From NCBI RefSeq assembly GCF_000340215.1, contig NW_006921537.1:3455685-3519684 (forward strand): 64,000 nt of DNA, in the 5' to 3' direction. A program made the position numbers and the translations under genes. Below, piece by piece: positions 54,410 to 64,000 of the stretch (position 1 is the first letter of the stretch; each line of letters begins with the position of its first letter). Below the pieces are notes generated by a model. That model was not told where the DNA came from and ran no database searches. It saw only the letters and a list, made by a program, of their open reading frames with translations. This DNA is from Pseudocercospora fijiensis CIRAD86. Lineage: Eukaryota; Ascomycota; Dothideomycetes; Mycosphaerellales; Mycosphaerellaceae.

Positions 54410-56424
54410 AGTGTTGACGCTTTTTGCTGGTGGACTACTGTTATACAATTGCGCAGGCGCTCTGCGTGTATGTGCGTGCTTGCTTCGGAAATCGCTCGAT
54501 ACCCCGTGGGCCCAAATTTTATATCATGTCGGCGCTATGGGTGGAGGGGATGGAGGGGATGGGAAACATTTGATCGCGGCGACGATCCCCAGATTGCTTC
54601 GCTTCGGCTGGCTGGCGTGTGCGCTTCGCTTTGCTGGTTCGATTCGATTTTGTATTATGATGCTGTTGAATTAAGTTTCAAGCATCTGTCTATAGACTTA
54701 CAAGTTTTTTTTTTCAAAAAAACTGTAAAAACAATTTATGTCGTTATGAATAGGATGTTGGATTTCGTATCTTGTTTTTCCATTCAAATAAAACATATAT
54801 ACATATATACGTGCCGTGTGTCTTATGTCTTGTTATAGGAAGTTTTTTTCTTTTCTCGGATTAAGCTTTTATACTATAATATATACGATAGATTTAGTAG
54901 AGGCTGTTTAGTATCTTAGGGTTTCCGGAGAATGTGCCTTGTTAGTCTATACTCTTATACGAATAGGTTAGTTTTAGAAGACGACGAGCAGCGAAGTGCC
55001 TTCTGAGAGGCGGTTGGAAATATATCCCGAGATTCGATATGCGCATCGGATGGGAGGAGGGTGGAGTTTTAGGGAGGATGGGAGTGGTTCTCCACAGATC
55101 TGCCTTGGTGGCTTTCGTAGTACGATGGCCTGCAGCTTCGCGAGCTCGTTGTGCAACAGCATCATCCACAGCACAGAATCATCACAGAGCGGCTGCTCAG
55201 GTCACAATTGGCCGCCAATGCGTGAAGTGACGTTTGAGTTGCGTCTTGCGTAGATCTTTGAGAAGGTCATGATTATCCTCTTCTCCAGAGAGTCCTCGAT
55301 ATTCTAGCCGACGTCTTCACACCAGTATTGCTTTTGCGGCAATGCGCCGAGTTCCCACTCCCATCGAACTCGCTGTGGCGCTGGAGGCGTTGTTAACAGA
55401 ATTGGAATTCTCGGGACATGGCTGCATGCGATGCAAATGTCAACGTATCGGGAGGATGGAGTTCCAAGCTGAGAAATGGCAAAGCGACAGGCCTCTCCGT
55501 CGCTATATGAAGGCAATTTGCAAGGTTCCAAGCTTGGCGCGGCGCCCACGGATGGAATGCGCAGATCAGAGGAGGCGGCAGCATTCGAGTGGTGCAAAGG
55601 AACGCAGTGCAGCCGCTCAACACAGACGGCGGGTGTTTTGGTACCAAGAGCAGCCACACATCGTGCTCGTCCAAGCTGAAGCTGAGCCACCACGGCGCTC
55701 TGCGGATTTGGGTCTTACAATTGCATCGAGAGGGGGGTTCATTATCGAGGGACGGGGACGGGGACTGGGACTGCAACCCAGCTTTGCGAGTTGGCATGAC
55801 AGCACCAACACGAGTGTCGTGTTGCTGTCGCTGCCGTTCGGAGTCGTTATTGCTCGCCTATACCTCCTGCTATACCCATACTCTACAACATCCTCCCCTG
55901 CCGTCCATCCTCCTGTCTTGCTGTACGGTAGTTCGTCTTGATCTGTGCGGTGACGTCTGCGCTTAAGCGTCCACTTTTGGCGTCGGATCGACAGACAGCA
56001 TTTTTCCCTTTGAACTCTGCACTCGGCAAGCCGTAGCTTAGAGCCCGCGATCGCATCTCCGTCACGACGCTGCTGTGCGAGTTGCTGTGCTTTCCGTGCC
56101 CACCAGACTTCGAGTTCGAGTCTGGCCCTTGGGAGTCGCATACCAATTGAAGACCCGCTGGCCGCATACCACGACCGTCGACGTGGAGCCTGAGGATTGT
56201 GCGCTGCTTGGACAATAGTTCTAGCCGCGGCGACAGGGCAGCGCTGCACGACAGATGACATAGCATTGCCGTGGTTGTGCATCGTCTGCAGCAGCTATCG
56301 CATCCCGACGCCATTGTGCCCAGCTGCCACGAGGCCTCGACACTGCCACTCCCACGCCAATCGCACGCGAGCGAGCGCATGACCATACGAGCGCGACACC
56401 GCCGTTGCTTCGGGGTCCGCGAAG
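54410..56424. other. Intergenic with a small AT-rich patch and SKN7 5' region
   Basis: 54700-54970 is AT-rich, starting with an oligo-T/oligo-A palindrome (54708-54727) and ending with RIP-like TATAATATATACGATAGA sequence, perhaps a short repeat relic. Runs of G at 55733-55771 (GGGACGGGGACGGGGACTGGG) could form a quadruplex. The remaining frames on both strands lack support. Confidence 0.5.
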
Positions 56425-58629
56425 ATGGACAACCAGTCTGGCCAGTCGGCCAACAGCAGCAGCGACTTTGTACGTACACACGCAGCTGATCGGACTCGGA
56501 AGCTCTGCTGACCGTGATGCGCAGGTTCGCAAGCTATACAAGTAGGAGCCATCCCATTCGAGCTGCCGCGTTGCGCGCCTACTGACGCTGATGAATGTAG
56601 AATGTTGGAGAGTCCACAAGATGAGAGGGTCGTGAGATGGGGAAACGAAGGCGACAGCTTTGTCGTGCTGGAGGTGCGCATGGCTATAAACATCGGGAGG
56701 CTGTCGAGCGCGCCTGGCTGACCAGTCCCGCAGAACGAGAAGTTCACCAAGCACATTCTACCAAAGCACTTCAAGCACAGCAATTTCGCGAGTTTTGTGC
56801 GCCAGCTCAACAAATACGACTTTCACAAAGTACGGCATAACAATGAAGAGGGAGGAACATCGCCTTACGGGCCAGGAGTACGCCATCAAGCGCCAGACAG
56901 CTGTGGGAGATATGCTCACGCGATCACAGGCCTGGGAGTTTAAGCACCCCGATTTCAAGGTGAACAACAAAGATGCTTTGGATAATATCCGGAGAAAAGC
57001 GCCGGCACCTCGAAAAGCAAATAACATGACCGACGACATGCTCCCGACACAGCAAGTCGATCTTATTAACACCCAATTGATAGCGACACAACAACAGCTG
57101 CAGCAACTGCAGGAGAGATACAACGAGCTCAGCATGCATCACTCCATGCTGTTACAGGAAGTCATTGGCGTGCAAAAAACCGTGGTCAATCACGAACATG
57201 TGATGCAATACGTCATGAATTTCCTGAACTCAGTCGACACGCAAAGGCGAAGAGAGAGTCGAATTCTCAATCCAAACCCATTCGCGAATGCAGCCGGAAA
57301 CGACCAGGCCAATGGGACGACCACGCCTGGAAACAACCAAACCACGCCAGTCCCACCGATCGAAGATGATGCGCCGGCCTCGCCTTTACAACATGCTGCT
57401 AAGCTTCTCAACGAGGTCAATGCCGACCACATGCTGAATACCCGCAACCTGGAACAAATGAACGAGGCCCAGATGCGAATGAATGCTGCCCTCACAACAC
57501 CACCACCAGACGTTGCCACTAGGAATGGAACACGGTCCTCAAGTCGCGGTGCACAACCGCATTCTGCAGCTTCCTCAAGCTCAGTGGGATATGACCTCGA
57601 TAATATGGTATACCCGATCGGCCATACCCAGGGTATTGATCCTGCGTACAGCGAGCACATTCACAACATTCCTTATCCAATGCCTCCAAGAGCCCCAGAT
57701 GGAGCCATCCCGCCGCCAGCGCCGCCAGAAATACGGAAGAAGAGTACGCAGGTAGACCCAGGTTGGGTCCGTCAGCCGCAGATTCTCCTTGTTGAGGATG
57801 ATCAGACATGCCGAAGGATAGGCGGCAAATTCCTTTTCGCTTTTCATTGCTCTATCGATAGCGCTGTAAGTTTGTGAGACACACTGCGCCCGGATGACTG
57901 TGCTGATGCATGGTACAGCTCGATGGTCTTGAAGCTGTCAACAAGCTCAATTCCGGATCCAAGTACGATCTTGTTCTCATGGATATTATTATGCCCAATC
58001 TCGATGGAGTGTCAGCCACACATCTTGTTCGACAGTTTGACAGCACAACGCCTATCATCGCCATGACCTCTAACATCCGCAGCGATGATATCTCGATGTA
58101 TTTCCAGCATGGTAAGTTCTCGCCACAACTGAAAATATAGATGCAAACATAACAATTTCCAGGAATGAACGACGTTTTACCAAAACCTTTCACGAAAGAA
58201 GGTTTGCTGGCCATGCTTGAAAAGCATTTGTCACATCTCAAAAAGGGCGGCGCTGGAATCGCTGACCCTATGCCGCCGCCTTTGAATTCTGCTAAGCGGA
58301 GCCTAAAGAGCGAAGATTCTCCGGCGACCTCTCCAGCGACCGCCAGCAACTGGAACTCGCCTAGTCAGTTTCCCGGTGGATCACCCTCGGGTAGTGCGCT
58401 AGCAGAAGAGCCTTTCATACCGCCGCCATATGGACAAGCTCCCATGGGGGCTCCGATGTACGCACCTCCAGCTCCAGGACAGCTCGTGATGCCACCCCGA
58501 AGAAATATAAACGACATTTCCGGAGGTCCTGACATGCAAGACGCAAAGCGCCAGCAAATGTACGCGCAAGGACCGATGGGCCAAATGGCCCAACCTATGC
58601 AACACATTCCACGCCCTCCTCCACGATAG
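56425..58629 (+). CDS. SKN7: SKN7-type HSF-domain response regulator
   Basis: Seven exons: 56425-56469, 56525-56541, 56601-56673, 56734-56877, 56930-57865, 57919-58111, 58163-58629. All introns are 51-60 nt GT-AG and all phases agree; product 624 residues. HSF-type DNA-binding domain at about 15-115 ([64 protein letters not shown]), a coiled coil at about 135-185, an Asn/Pro-rich linker, then a receiver domain ([27 protein letters not shown] with phospho-acceptor Asp427, [21 protein letters not shown]). The tail is Pro/Met/Gly-rich. It is the output regulator of the two-component pathway for oxidative, osmotic and cell-wall stress, and nuclear. No lesion. Confidence 0.96.
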
Positions 58630-59199
58630 CGACATCGTGCTGGTCAGAGCGCTTAATGCATTTGTAAATATGTACATATACCCCGAGAGCAGAGGCGGAG
58701 TTTTTTTTCCCCCACGCGTTCATGAATGCGTGGGTGGTGCGTTTGGATTAATGCGCGGGTTGTCGCATTTTTTTGTGTGTATTTCTGCGAATCTGGAATG
58801 GTACTGGTACTGGATCTCGAGTCGATCTAGGTAATGTGCTCAAAGGCGAGCTGCAAGGAAGTGATCAAGATGAAATGAAGATGGCGAAACAGTGGCTGTC
58901 TCGAGATGTTGACGGTAGCGAGCATATCTGAGGTAGATGCCTGATGAATCAAAGCTGTTTATATCGAGCATCTCCTGCTGTCTGTAATATCTTGCTGCAG
59001 TGATACATGTCTTCCTCTGAAGTTCTAGCCGTTATCTCGTGATTCAACATGCTTGTGATTCAATTGTCGACGCACGTTCCAATCGGATGCTCCCGGCGCT
59101 ACTCTAGCTTCGACATCCGACTCGAACATGACTCCTTCGACGAAAGTACACATCGCAAAAACACACAAACACTTGAGACAGTCAAGATCAGACACCAAG
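58630..59199. other. Intergenic between SKN7 and GCD6
   Basis: Contains the SKN7 3' region and GCD6 promoter. No gene seen. An in-frame ATG at 59128 would extend GCD6 by 24 residues unlike the family. Confidence 0.5.
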
Positions 59200-61377
59200 A
59201 TGCCACCAAAAGGAAAGAAAGGTGGTGGCAAGGACAAGGGAGAGGAAAAACGCGAAGAGCCTCTTCAAGCAGTAATTTTCGCCGACTCCTTTGAGACCAG
59301 ATTCAACCCCTTCACCCTCGAGCGACCAAGATGTCTACTTCCGCTAGCTGGAACACCATTAATCGAGTACACACTGGAATTCCTCGCAAATGCTGGGGTG
59401 GAAGAAGTCATTCTCTATTGCGGCAATCATACTGAAGCCGTCGAGGAGCACTTGAAGTGAGTCGCTGCAATCGAAAACTTTAATACATGCATGTGCTGAC
59501 TTGGCAGTCACTCCAAATGGATTCTCCCAACGTCGCCATTCGAGCTACAAATCATAAGATCAAACTCTAGATCGGTGGGCGACTGTATGCGAGATCTGGA
59601 CGCCAAGGGTCTCATCGAGGGCGATTTCATCAGTGTTTACGGCGATGTCGTGGCCAACATTCCCCTGGAGGGCGCGCTCGCGGCTCATCGCGCCAGACGC
59701 GAAAAGGACAAGTACGCTATTCAGACTATGGTCCTCCGAGAGGCAACAGCATCTCATCGCGCACAATCGAAGCACTTGCGACGAGTGTTTGTGCTCGACT
59801 CCGAAACACATCGTTGCGTGCATTACGAGCAGCTGCGACCTGGCGAAAGTGCCTTGCTCGACATTCCAGGAGAAGTGCTGGAAAATCACGTCGAGCTGGA
59901 AGTCCGCGAAGATCTAGTTGATTGCGGTATCGACATCTGCACACCTGAAGTGCTGGCACAATACACGGACAATTTCGACTGGCAGCTCCCGCGACGTGGT
60001 TTTCTGTATGGTGTCTTGAAGGATTTTGAGACCTTCCAGCACACTATCCACACTCATATTGCGACAGAAGGATACGCGGCACGGGTGAAGAACCTCCAAA
60101 CCTTTGACGCCATCAGCAAAGACGTTGTGTCGAGATGGACGTACCCGCTTACACCAGACATCAACCTCGTGGCCGGCCAGTCATTCCAGCTGTATAAGGG
60201 CAATGTCTACAAGGAGGATGGTGTTGTGCTGGCAAGGTCGAGTATTGTCAGTCGTCGAACCGTGCTTGGCAAGTCCACTTCTGTGGGTGAACACACCACT
60301 ATCACCAACAGCGTCATTGGTCGACGTTGCATAATCGGAAAGCGAGTGAAGATCGATGGTGCGTACATCTGGGATGATGCACACATTGGCGACGACGCAG
60401 TGATTGGGACGGCAATCATCGCGAACGAAGTTTCGATTGGCCGGAGCTGCAAAGTGGAAGACGGCGCCCTCATCTCATACGGTGTGCGTATAGCCGACGG
60501 TACTGGAGTACCTGGCGACAAGCGCATCACTACGCTCAAGCGCAAGAGAGGATATGAGTCCGACGAGGTCATCAAGGCGCCTTCTGATCCCAAGATCGTA
60601 GGCGCAGACGGTCATGGTTATCACATGCAGATTGACGAAGATGAAGAAGAGCTCGTGGATTCACTACTCTCTGGAGTGCAGAACCTAAACTTCACCATGG
60701 ACGAAGACGCAATCTCTGAGCTGGAGTCCGAAGATGACGAGGACGATGACTTCTCCGGTCATCACGTCCGACGAGAATCTAGGAGCGATAGCTTCGCCTC
60801 CGCCGATTCCGAAGAGAGCAAGGAGACTCGAGCGAAAGCTAGAGACTTTCATAACGAGGCAGTCGCCAGTCTTGTCGACGACATGGTGAAGGGTAATGAT
60901 CCAGGCAACATCAGTCTCGAGCTCAAAGCCCTTATCCTCGGCTCAAACGCCCAAGATGATCAGATCCGACGAGCAACAGCCGTGGCATTCGGTAAATGCG
61001 TCTCAACTCTCATCGAAACCGGCCAAACACCGAATTCGGCCGTCACGGAACTCCTCCCTCTATACTCTGGCCTCATTACGAGCATTGTCAAGGAAGAAAA
61101 CGAGCAAGCGGAATTCTTACTCTTCTTACAACGCGATCTGGTCAACCGCGCCCAAGGCTCGAAAATTCTTCTGTTCATGTCCAATGCTCTCGCTAAGGAC
61201 GATGTCATTGAGGCAGAAGGTTTTGAGGCGTGGTGGAATTCTGAGAAGAGTGTGGAGAGTGCGCAGCTTGAGGATGTGAGGAGGGAGACGAAGCAGTTGG
61301 TTGATGTCCTCTGTGCTGATGATGATGATGAGAGTAGTGAGGAGGAGGATGAGGATAGTGGTGATGATGATGAGTAA
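59200..61377 (+). CDS. GCD6: Translation initiation factor eIF2B epsilon subunit
   Basis: Exons 59200-59456 and 59508-61377 with a 51-nt phase-2 intron (GTGAGT...CTGAC...GCAG) give 708 residues. The Lys/Gly-rich start MPPKGKKGGGKDKG leads into a nucleotidyltransferase-like domain (LQAVIFADSFETRFNPFTLERPRCLLPLAGTP; residues about 24-260). Left-handed beta-helix repeats follow (about 330-420: CIIGKRVKIDGAYIWDDAHIGDDAVIG), then an acidic linker and the W2/eIF5C domain (about 545-690) with the catalytic GEF region ending in EAWWNSEKS and an acidic tail (DDDDESSEEEDEDSG). It is the catalytic subunit of the five-part exchange factor that reloads eIF2 with GTP and the target of general amino acid control. 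The start at 59200 gives the family N-terminus. Confidence 0.97.
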
Positions 61378-63270
61378 GAGTTATTTATGCTCGCGATGCA
61401 CGCATGCGTCAAGGTTTCTGAGCATCGCGACCGGAGGCTTCGTTTACATATATAGTCTCCCACTTTCCGACTTCAGTGGGCGCATATTAGACCACGGAGC
61501 TCTGCACCGTTGCGAATCCGAATCGAATCGAAGTGAGGAACATTTCTGCGGAGAGCGAAGGTCACACGTGTTGGTCAGAAGTGGTATCTTGTTTGCATCG
61601 GAGTTGGAATTGTGGTGCCACTCGCAAGGCTGCATCTGCGTCTGCGTCTAGCATCTCTCTTTCGTCTCTAAACCCCAGAATCTGTCTCATGCATGACATT
61701 TTTTTCTTTTTCTTCTTCTTCTTCGATCTTGCCCTCGCTGACTAGGTTGTGCGATGTAGTGTAATGCATTATGACTTGCATGAAGATCTGTTGCCCTTGT
61801 CGCGACGGACATGGTTTTGGCCTCAGATATGGAAGTAAGCGCGATTGGCCCCTAGTCGCGTATGCTTGTTTACTCTCTCTCTCCTATGACTTCTATTTTG
61901 CTGCTACTTTGCGGTGTACTTGGAATAGCAGTCGAGAAGCGTAATTTTTCTGCGGAGTCCGGTCGATGCTCTGCTCTGCTCTGCATGTGATGTGGTGTGG
62001 GGAGGCGTTCGGGAAAGGGAAAGAAAGCGCGCGTGCGCAAGATTTGAGAGAATTTCTGGGATTTTTTTATGAGAAATGTTTGGAAGATGATGAAATTGAA
62101 GGGTAGAAAGTCTTGACGAGACGTCGACATGTGGCTTCAATTTTACCTGCTATGATGGTTCTCTGTAGTTCGCTCTTGGTTTCTGGAATGTCTCGCGAGA
62201 TTCTTGATCGTTAATAAGAAATCCTCGTGGAACGATTTCGTTGCTGAGAATATACTTTTCTCAGTAGTGCGTGATCAGTGTTGTTTTTCCAACCCGGATA
62301 ATGGTTGTCATTCGCAGGAGACGGAGGTTTCATCTCGTATTGTTGCTACTTTGCTTCGGACTCTTCTTCGATGGCGCCGGTCGGTGAGTGGGATCTTGAT
62401 ATTACCGCCCGGGTTTATCTCTGGCCTAGAATATTCGCATGAGCTGAAGTTCAGCCAGGCAGCGTTCTTTCTCATGCCTTGGCGTTGGATGATATCCGGG
62501 TACAGTCAATTCGGAGAGAACCCCATCGCAGTGCACGAGCACGGAGAAGGCACCGGAAACAGGCTGCAAGATCCGCGGTTCGCCTCCATTTTGCCCGGCA
62601 GGAGACTGTGTCCGAAGTCGAACACGCTCAGGCTTCACTCAACTCCGATTCTAGTGCTGTTGATCGAAATCGCGCCTATGAAGGTCGCGCCGTGCCGTGG
62701 AATGCAATTGAATAATGAAGAGGTGCAGGTGAAAGTCTCAGAAATCTTTGTTAATCACTTCCGACGTTGGCACATGTTCGCATGACCCCTGCCCCCGGAT
62801 GCGGCTTGTGACGACCCTCCCGCTGCCTAGCGCGAACCCAAACCATTGCGCCTCGCCCGCCGTCTTGAGAAACAGCAGCTTGACCCTCACCTGCGAACCC
62901 TTGGCTCATCCACCAACGTTTGCCTCCGCGCTTGCTTCGCCACTCGACCAACGGTACTACTCTGACTCCTGCCTCGTAGTCATCAAACCAGTCGCTCAGA
63001 ATCATCATCTCCGCGAGGCTCGATCCGAAATCAGCTACCAACATCCTCCAGCGAAGCCGGGTGCCTTGTCCTAAGGACGAGGCAGCCGCAGCATCTGCCA
63101 AAATTCCACCCACGTCTCGGAAACGCTCCTTTGATAATATTTCTACCTCCACGCACATCGAGGCCACTCGGAAGGCAAGCAAGACGAGTCACAAACAGGA
63201 CGGCGCGTTGCTGGCGGAGGTTGAGGCCGCTCCGACCCCACAATCTCTGGCTTCCGATAAAGGCCGTGCA
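61378..63270. other. Intergenic, no gene seen
   Basis: 1.9 kb. A T-rich stretch at 61698-61730 and several frames without ATG or domains (such as 62204-62785, which opens on TTG). The 3' part is C-rich and probably the promoter/leader of the Ariadne gene. Confidence 0.5.
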
Positions 63271-64000
63271 ATGGACTCGGACGACGAGGTGATGAGCGTA
63301 GGCGGCTCCTCTGGAGACGATTTCGGTGCAGACGACAGCAGTGTCGACTTTGGGGCAGCAGGTGTGCATCACATGACACAAAGTGAGACAGCCAGGGTAG
63401 CGACTGACTAATGACATCAGATTCGGACGTCGAGATTGAGGATGACTTCCAAGACGATGGCGCATTCGAGGCGCAAGAGAAAGACCTGAAGCGCGAGAAG
63501 AAGGCATATGAGGTCGATTTCAAGGTTTACAGTCCGCAAGACATTCAGGCACAGCAGGACCGACAGGTTTCGGAAGTCGCGAACCTGCTGGAACAGCCGC
63601 ACGAGGCCACCGCGATCCTGCTACGGTATGGGCGATGGAATAAAGAGCGCGTTATTGAGCAGTACATGGACAACCAGGAAGAAGTGCTTGAAAAGGCAGG
63701 CCTAGGGCAAGATCTACAGCGAGATCCACCCCGGATTGAGACGATTGACGGCTTTGCTTGCGATATTTGCTGCGAGGATGAGGCCGGTCTAGAGAGCTTT
63801 GCTATGAGGTGTGGCCATCGCTTCTGTGTGAACTGCTACAGACAGTATTTGGCCCAAAAGATTCGGGAAGAAGGGGAAGCTGCGCGGATCAAGTGCCCGG
63901 GCGATGGCTGCAATAACATCGTGGACGCCAAGAGCCTTGATCTGCTGGTGACGGCAGATTTGACTGACCGGTGGGTACTGACTCCACAGGACGAGCATGT
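63271..64000 (+). CDS. Ariadne-type RBR E3 ubiquitin ligase, 3' end outside window
   Basis: Exon 1 is 63271-63361 and exon 2 is 63421-63970, joined at phase 1 over a 59-nt intron (GTGTGC...CTGACTAATG...TCAG). A GTGGGT donor at 63971 leads into an intron leaving the window. The acidic N-terminus MDSDDEVMSVGGSSGDDFGA is followed by the Ariadne UBA-like region (EVANLLEQPHEATAILLRYGRWNKERVIEQYM), then RING1 (CDICCEDE at about residue 144, CGHRFCVNCYRQYL, IKCPGDGCNNIVD). RING1 binds the E2. The IBR and RING2 with the catalytic Cys lie beyond the window. Works with neddylated cullins in relatives (family knowledge). No ATG is in frame upstream. Confidence 0.93.

Noticed and set aside
55617..56479. 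Overlapping minus-strand frames of about 200 codons upstream of SKN7
   Set aside because: Opposite to the SKN7 leader, no domain, mutually overlapping in different frames.
62204..62785. 193-codon plus-strand frame
   Set aside because: Begins with TTG, no signal peptide or domain, no intron support.

Overview
The window comes from a filamentous ascomycete, most likely a Dothideomycete (inference). Genes carry short GT-AG introns of about 48-97 nt with CTNAC-like branch sites. Gene families are typically Pezizomycotina (Skn7, Zn2Cys6 regulator, M43 secreted proteases, DUF998, Ap4A phosphorylase). Three AT-rich islands bear the mark of repeat-induced point mutation (RIP): CpA/TpG is depleted, TpA is in excess, CpG is kept, and dead reading frames are full of TAG/TAA where Gln or Trp is expected.

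Layout. 1-4190: 3' part of a RIP-mutated Ty3/gypsy chromovirus (RT, RNase H, integrase, chromodomain, polypurine tract, LTR). 4.8-16.2 kb: ordinary genes, namely a TFIIIC small subunit, an F-box protein, a secreted Cys-rich protein, a C2H2 regulator, a nuclear-type coiled-coil protein, and SOF1 (18S rRNA processing). 16.5-36 kb: an accessory stretch with many damaged genes. It holds a decayed DUF998 membrane protein, an intact MFS exporter, two paralogous secreted M43 metalloproteases flanking a CorA-like membrane protein, an Ap4A-phosphorylase pseudogene, an Argonaute gene with one in-frame TAG and one frameshift, an unknown broken gene, an unknown intact gene (31585-32601), RIP island 2 with a degraded second copy of parts of the last two loci, an intact short-chain dehydrogenase, and a BTB gene cut off by island 3. 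35.9-39.85 kb: RIP-mutated DNA transposon, probably Mutator-like. 40-64 kb: mainly core genes, namely RQC2/NEMF (ribosome quality control), a 2EXR-type protein, a Zn2Cys6 regulator, SKN7 (7 exons), eIF2B epsilon (GCD6), and the start of an Ariadne-type RBR ubiquitin ligase that runs off the window.

How it fits together. The core genes serve unrelated housekeeping tasks (Pol III transcription, ribosome biogenesis, translation initiation, ribosome rescue, stress signalling, ubiquitylation), and no biosynthetic cluster is visible. The most interesting part is 24.6-34.2 kb. There an Argonaute gene complete in length and catalytic residues is broken by two small lesions, next to a duplicated two-gene cassette whose second copy has been erased by RIP. 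The premature stops in three neighbouring loci are all of the CpA-to-TpA type, which suggests RIP leaking into single-copy genes. A separate pattern is a within-gene strand-composition flip (C-rich 5' half, G-rich 3' half) shared by at least five accessory genes.

Limits. All calls come from reading the sequence and translations by eye. No alignment or profile search was run. Long intergenic stretches (9.6-11.4, 43.5-46.9, 48.0-51.9, 54.4-56.4 and 61.4-63.3 kb) contain no gene I can defend beyond the low-confidence items listed.
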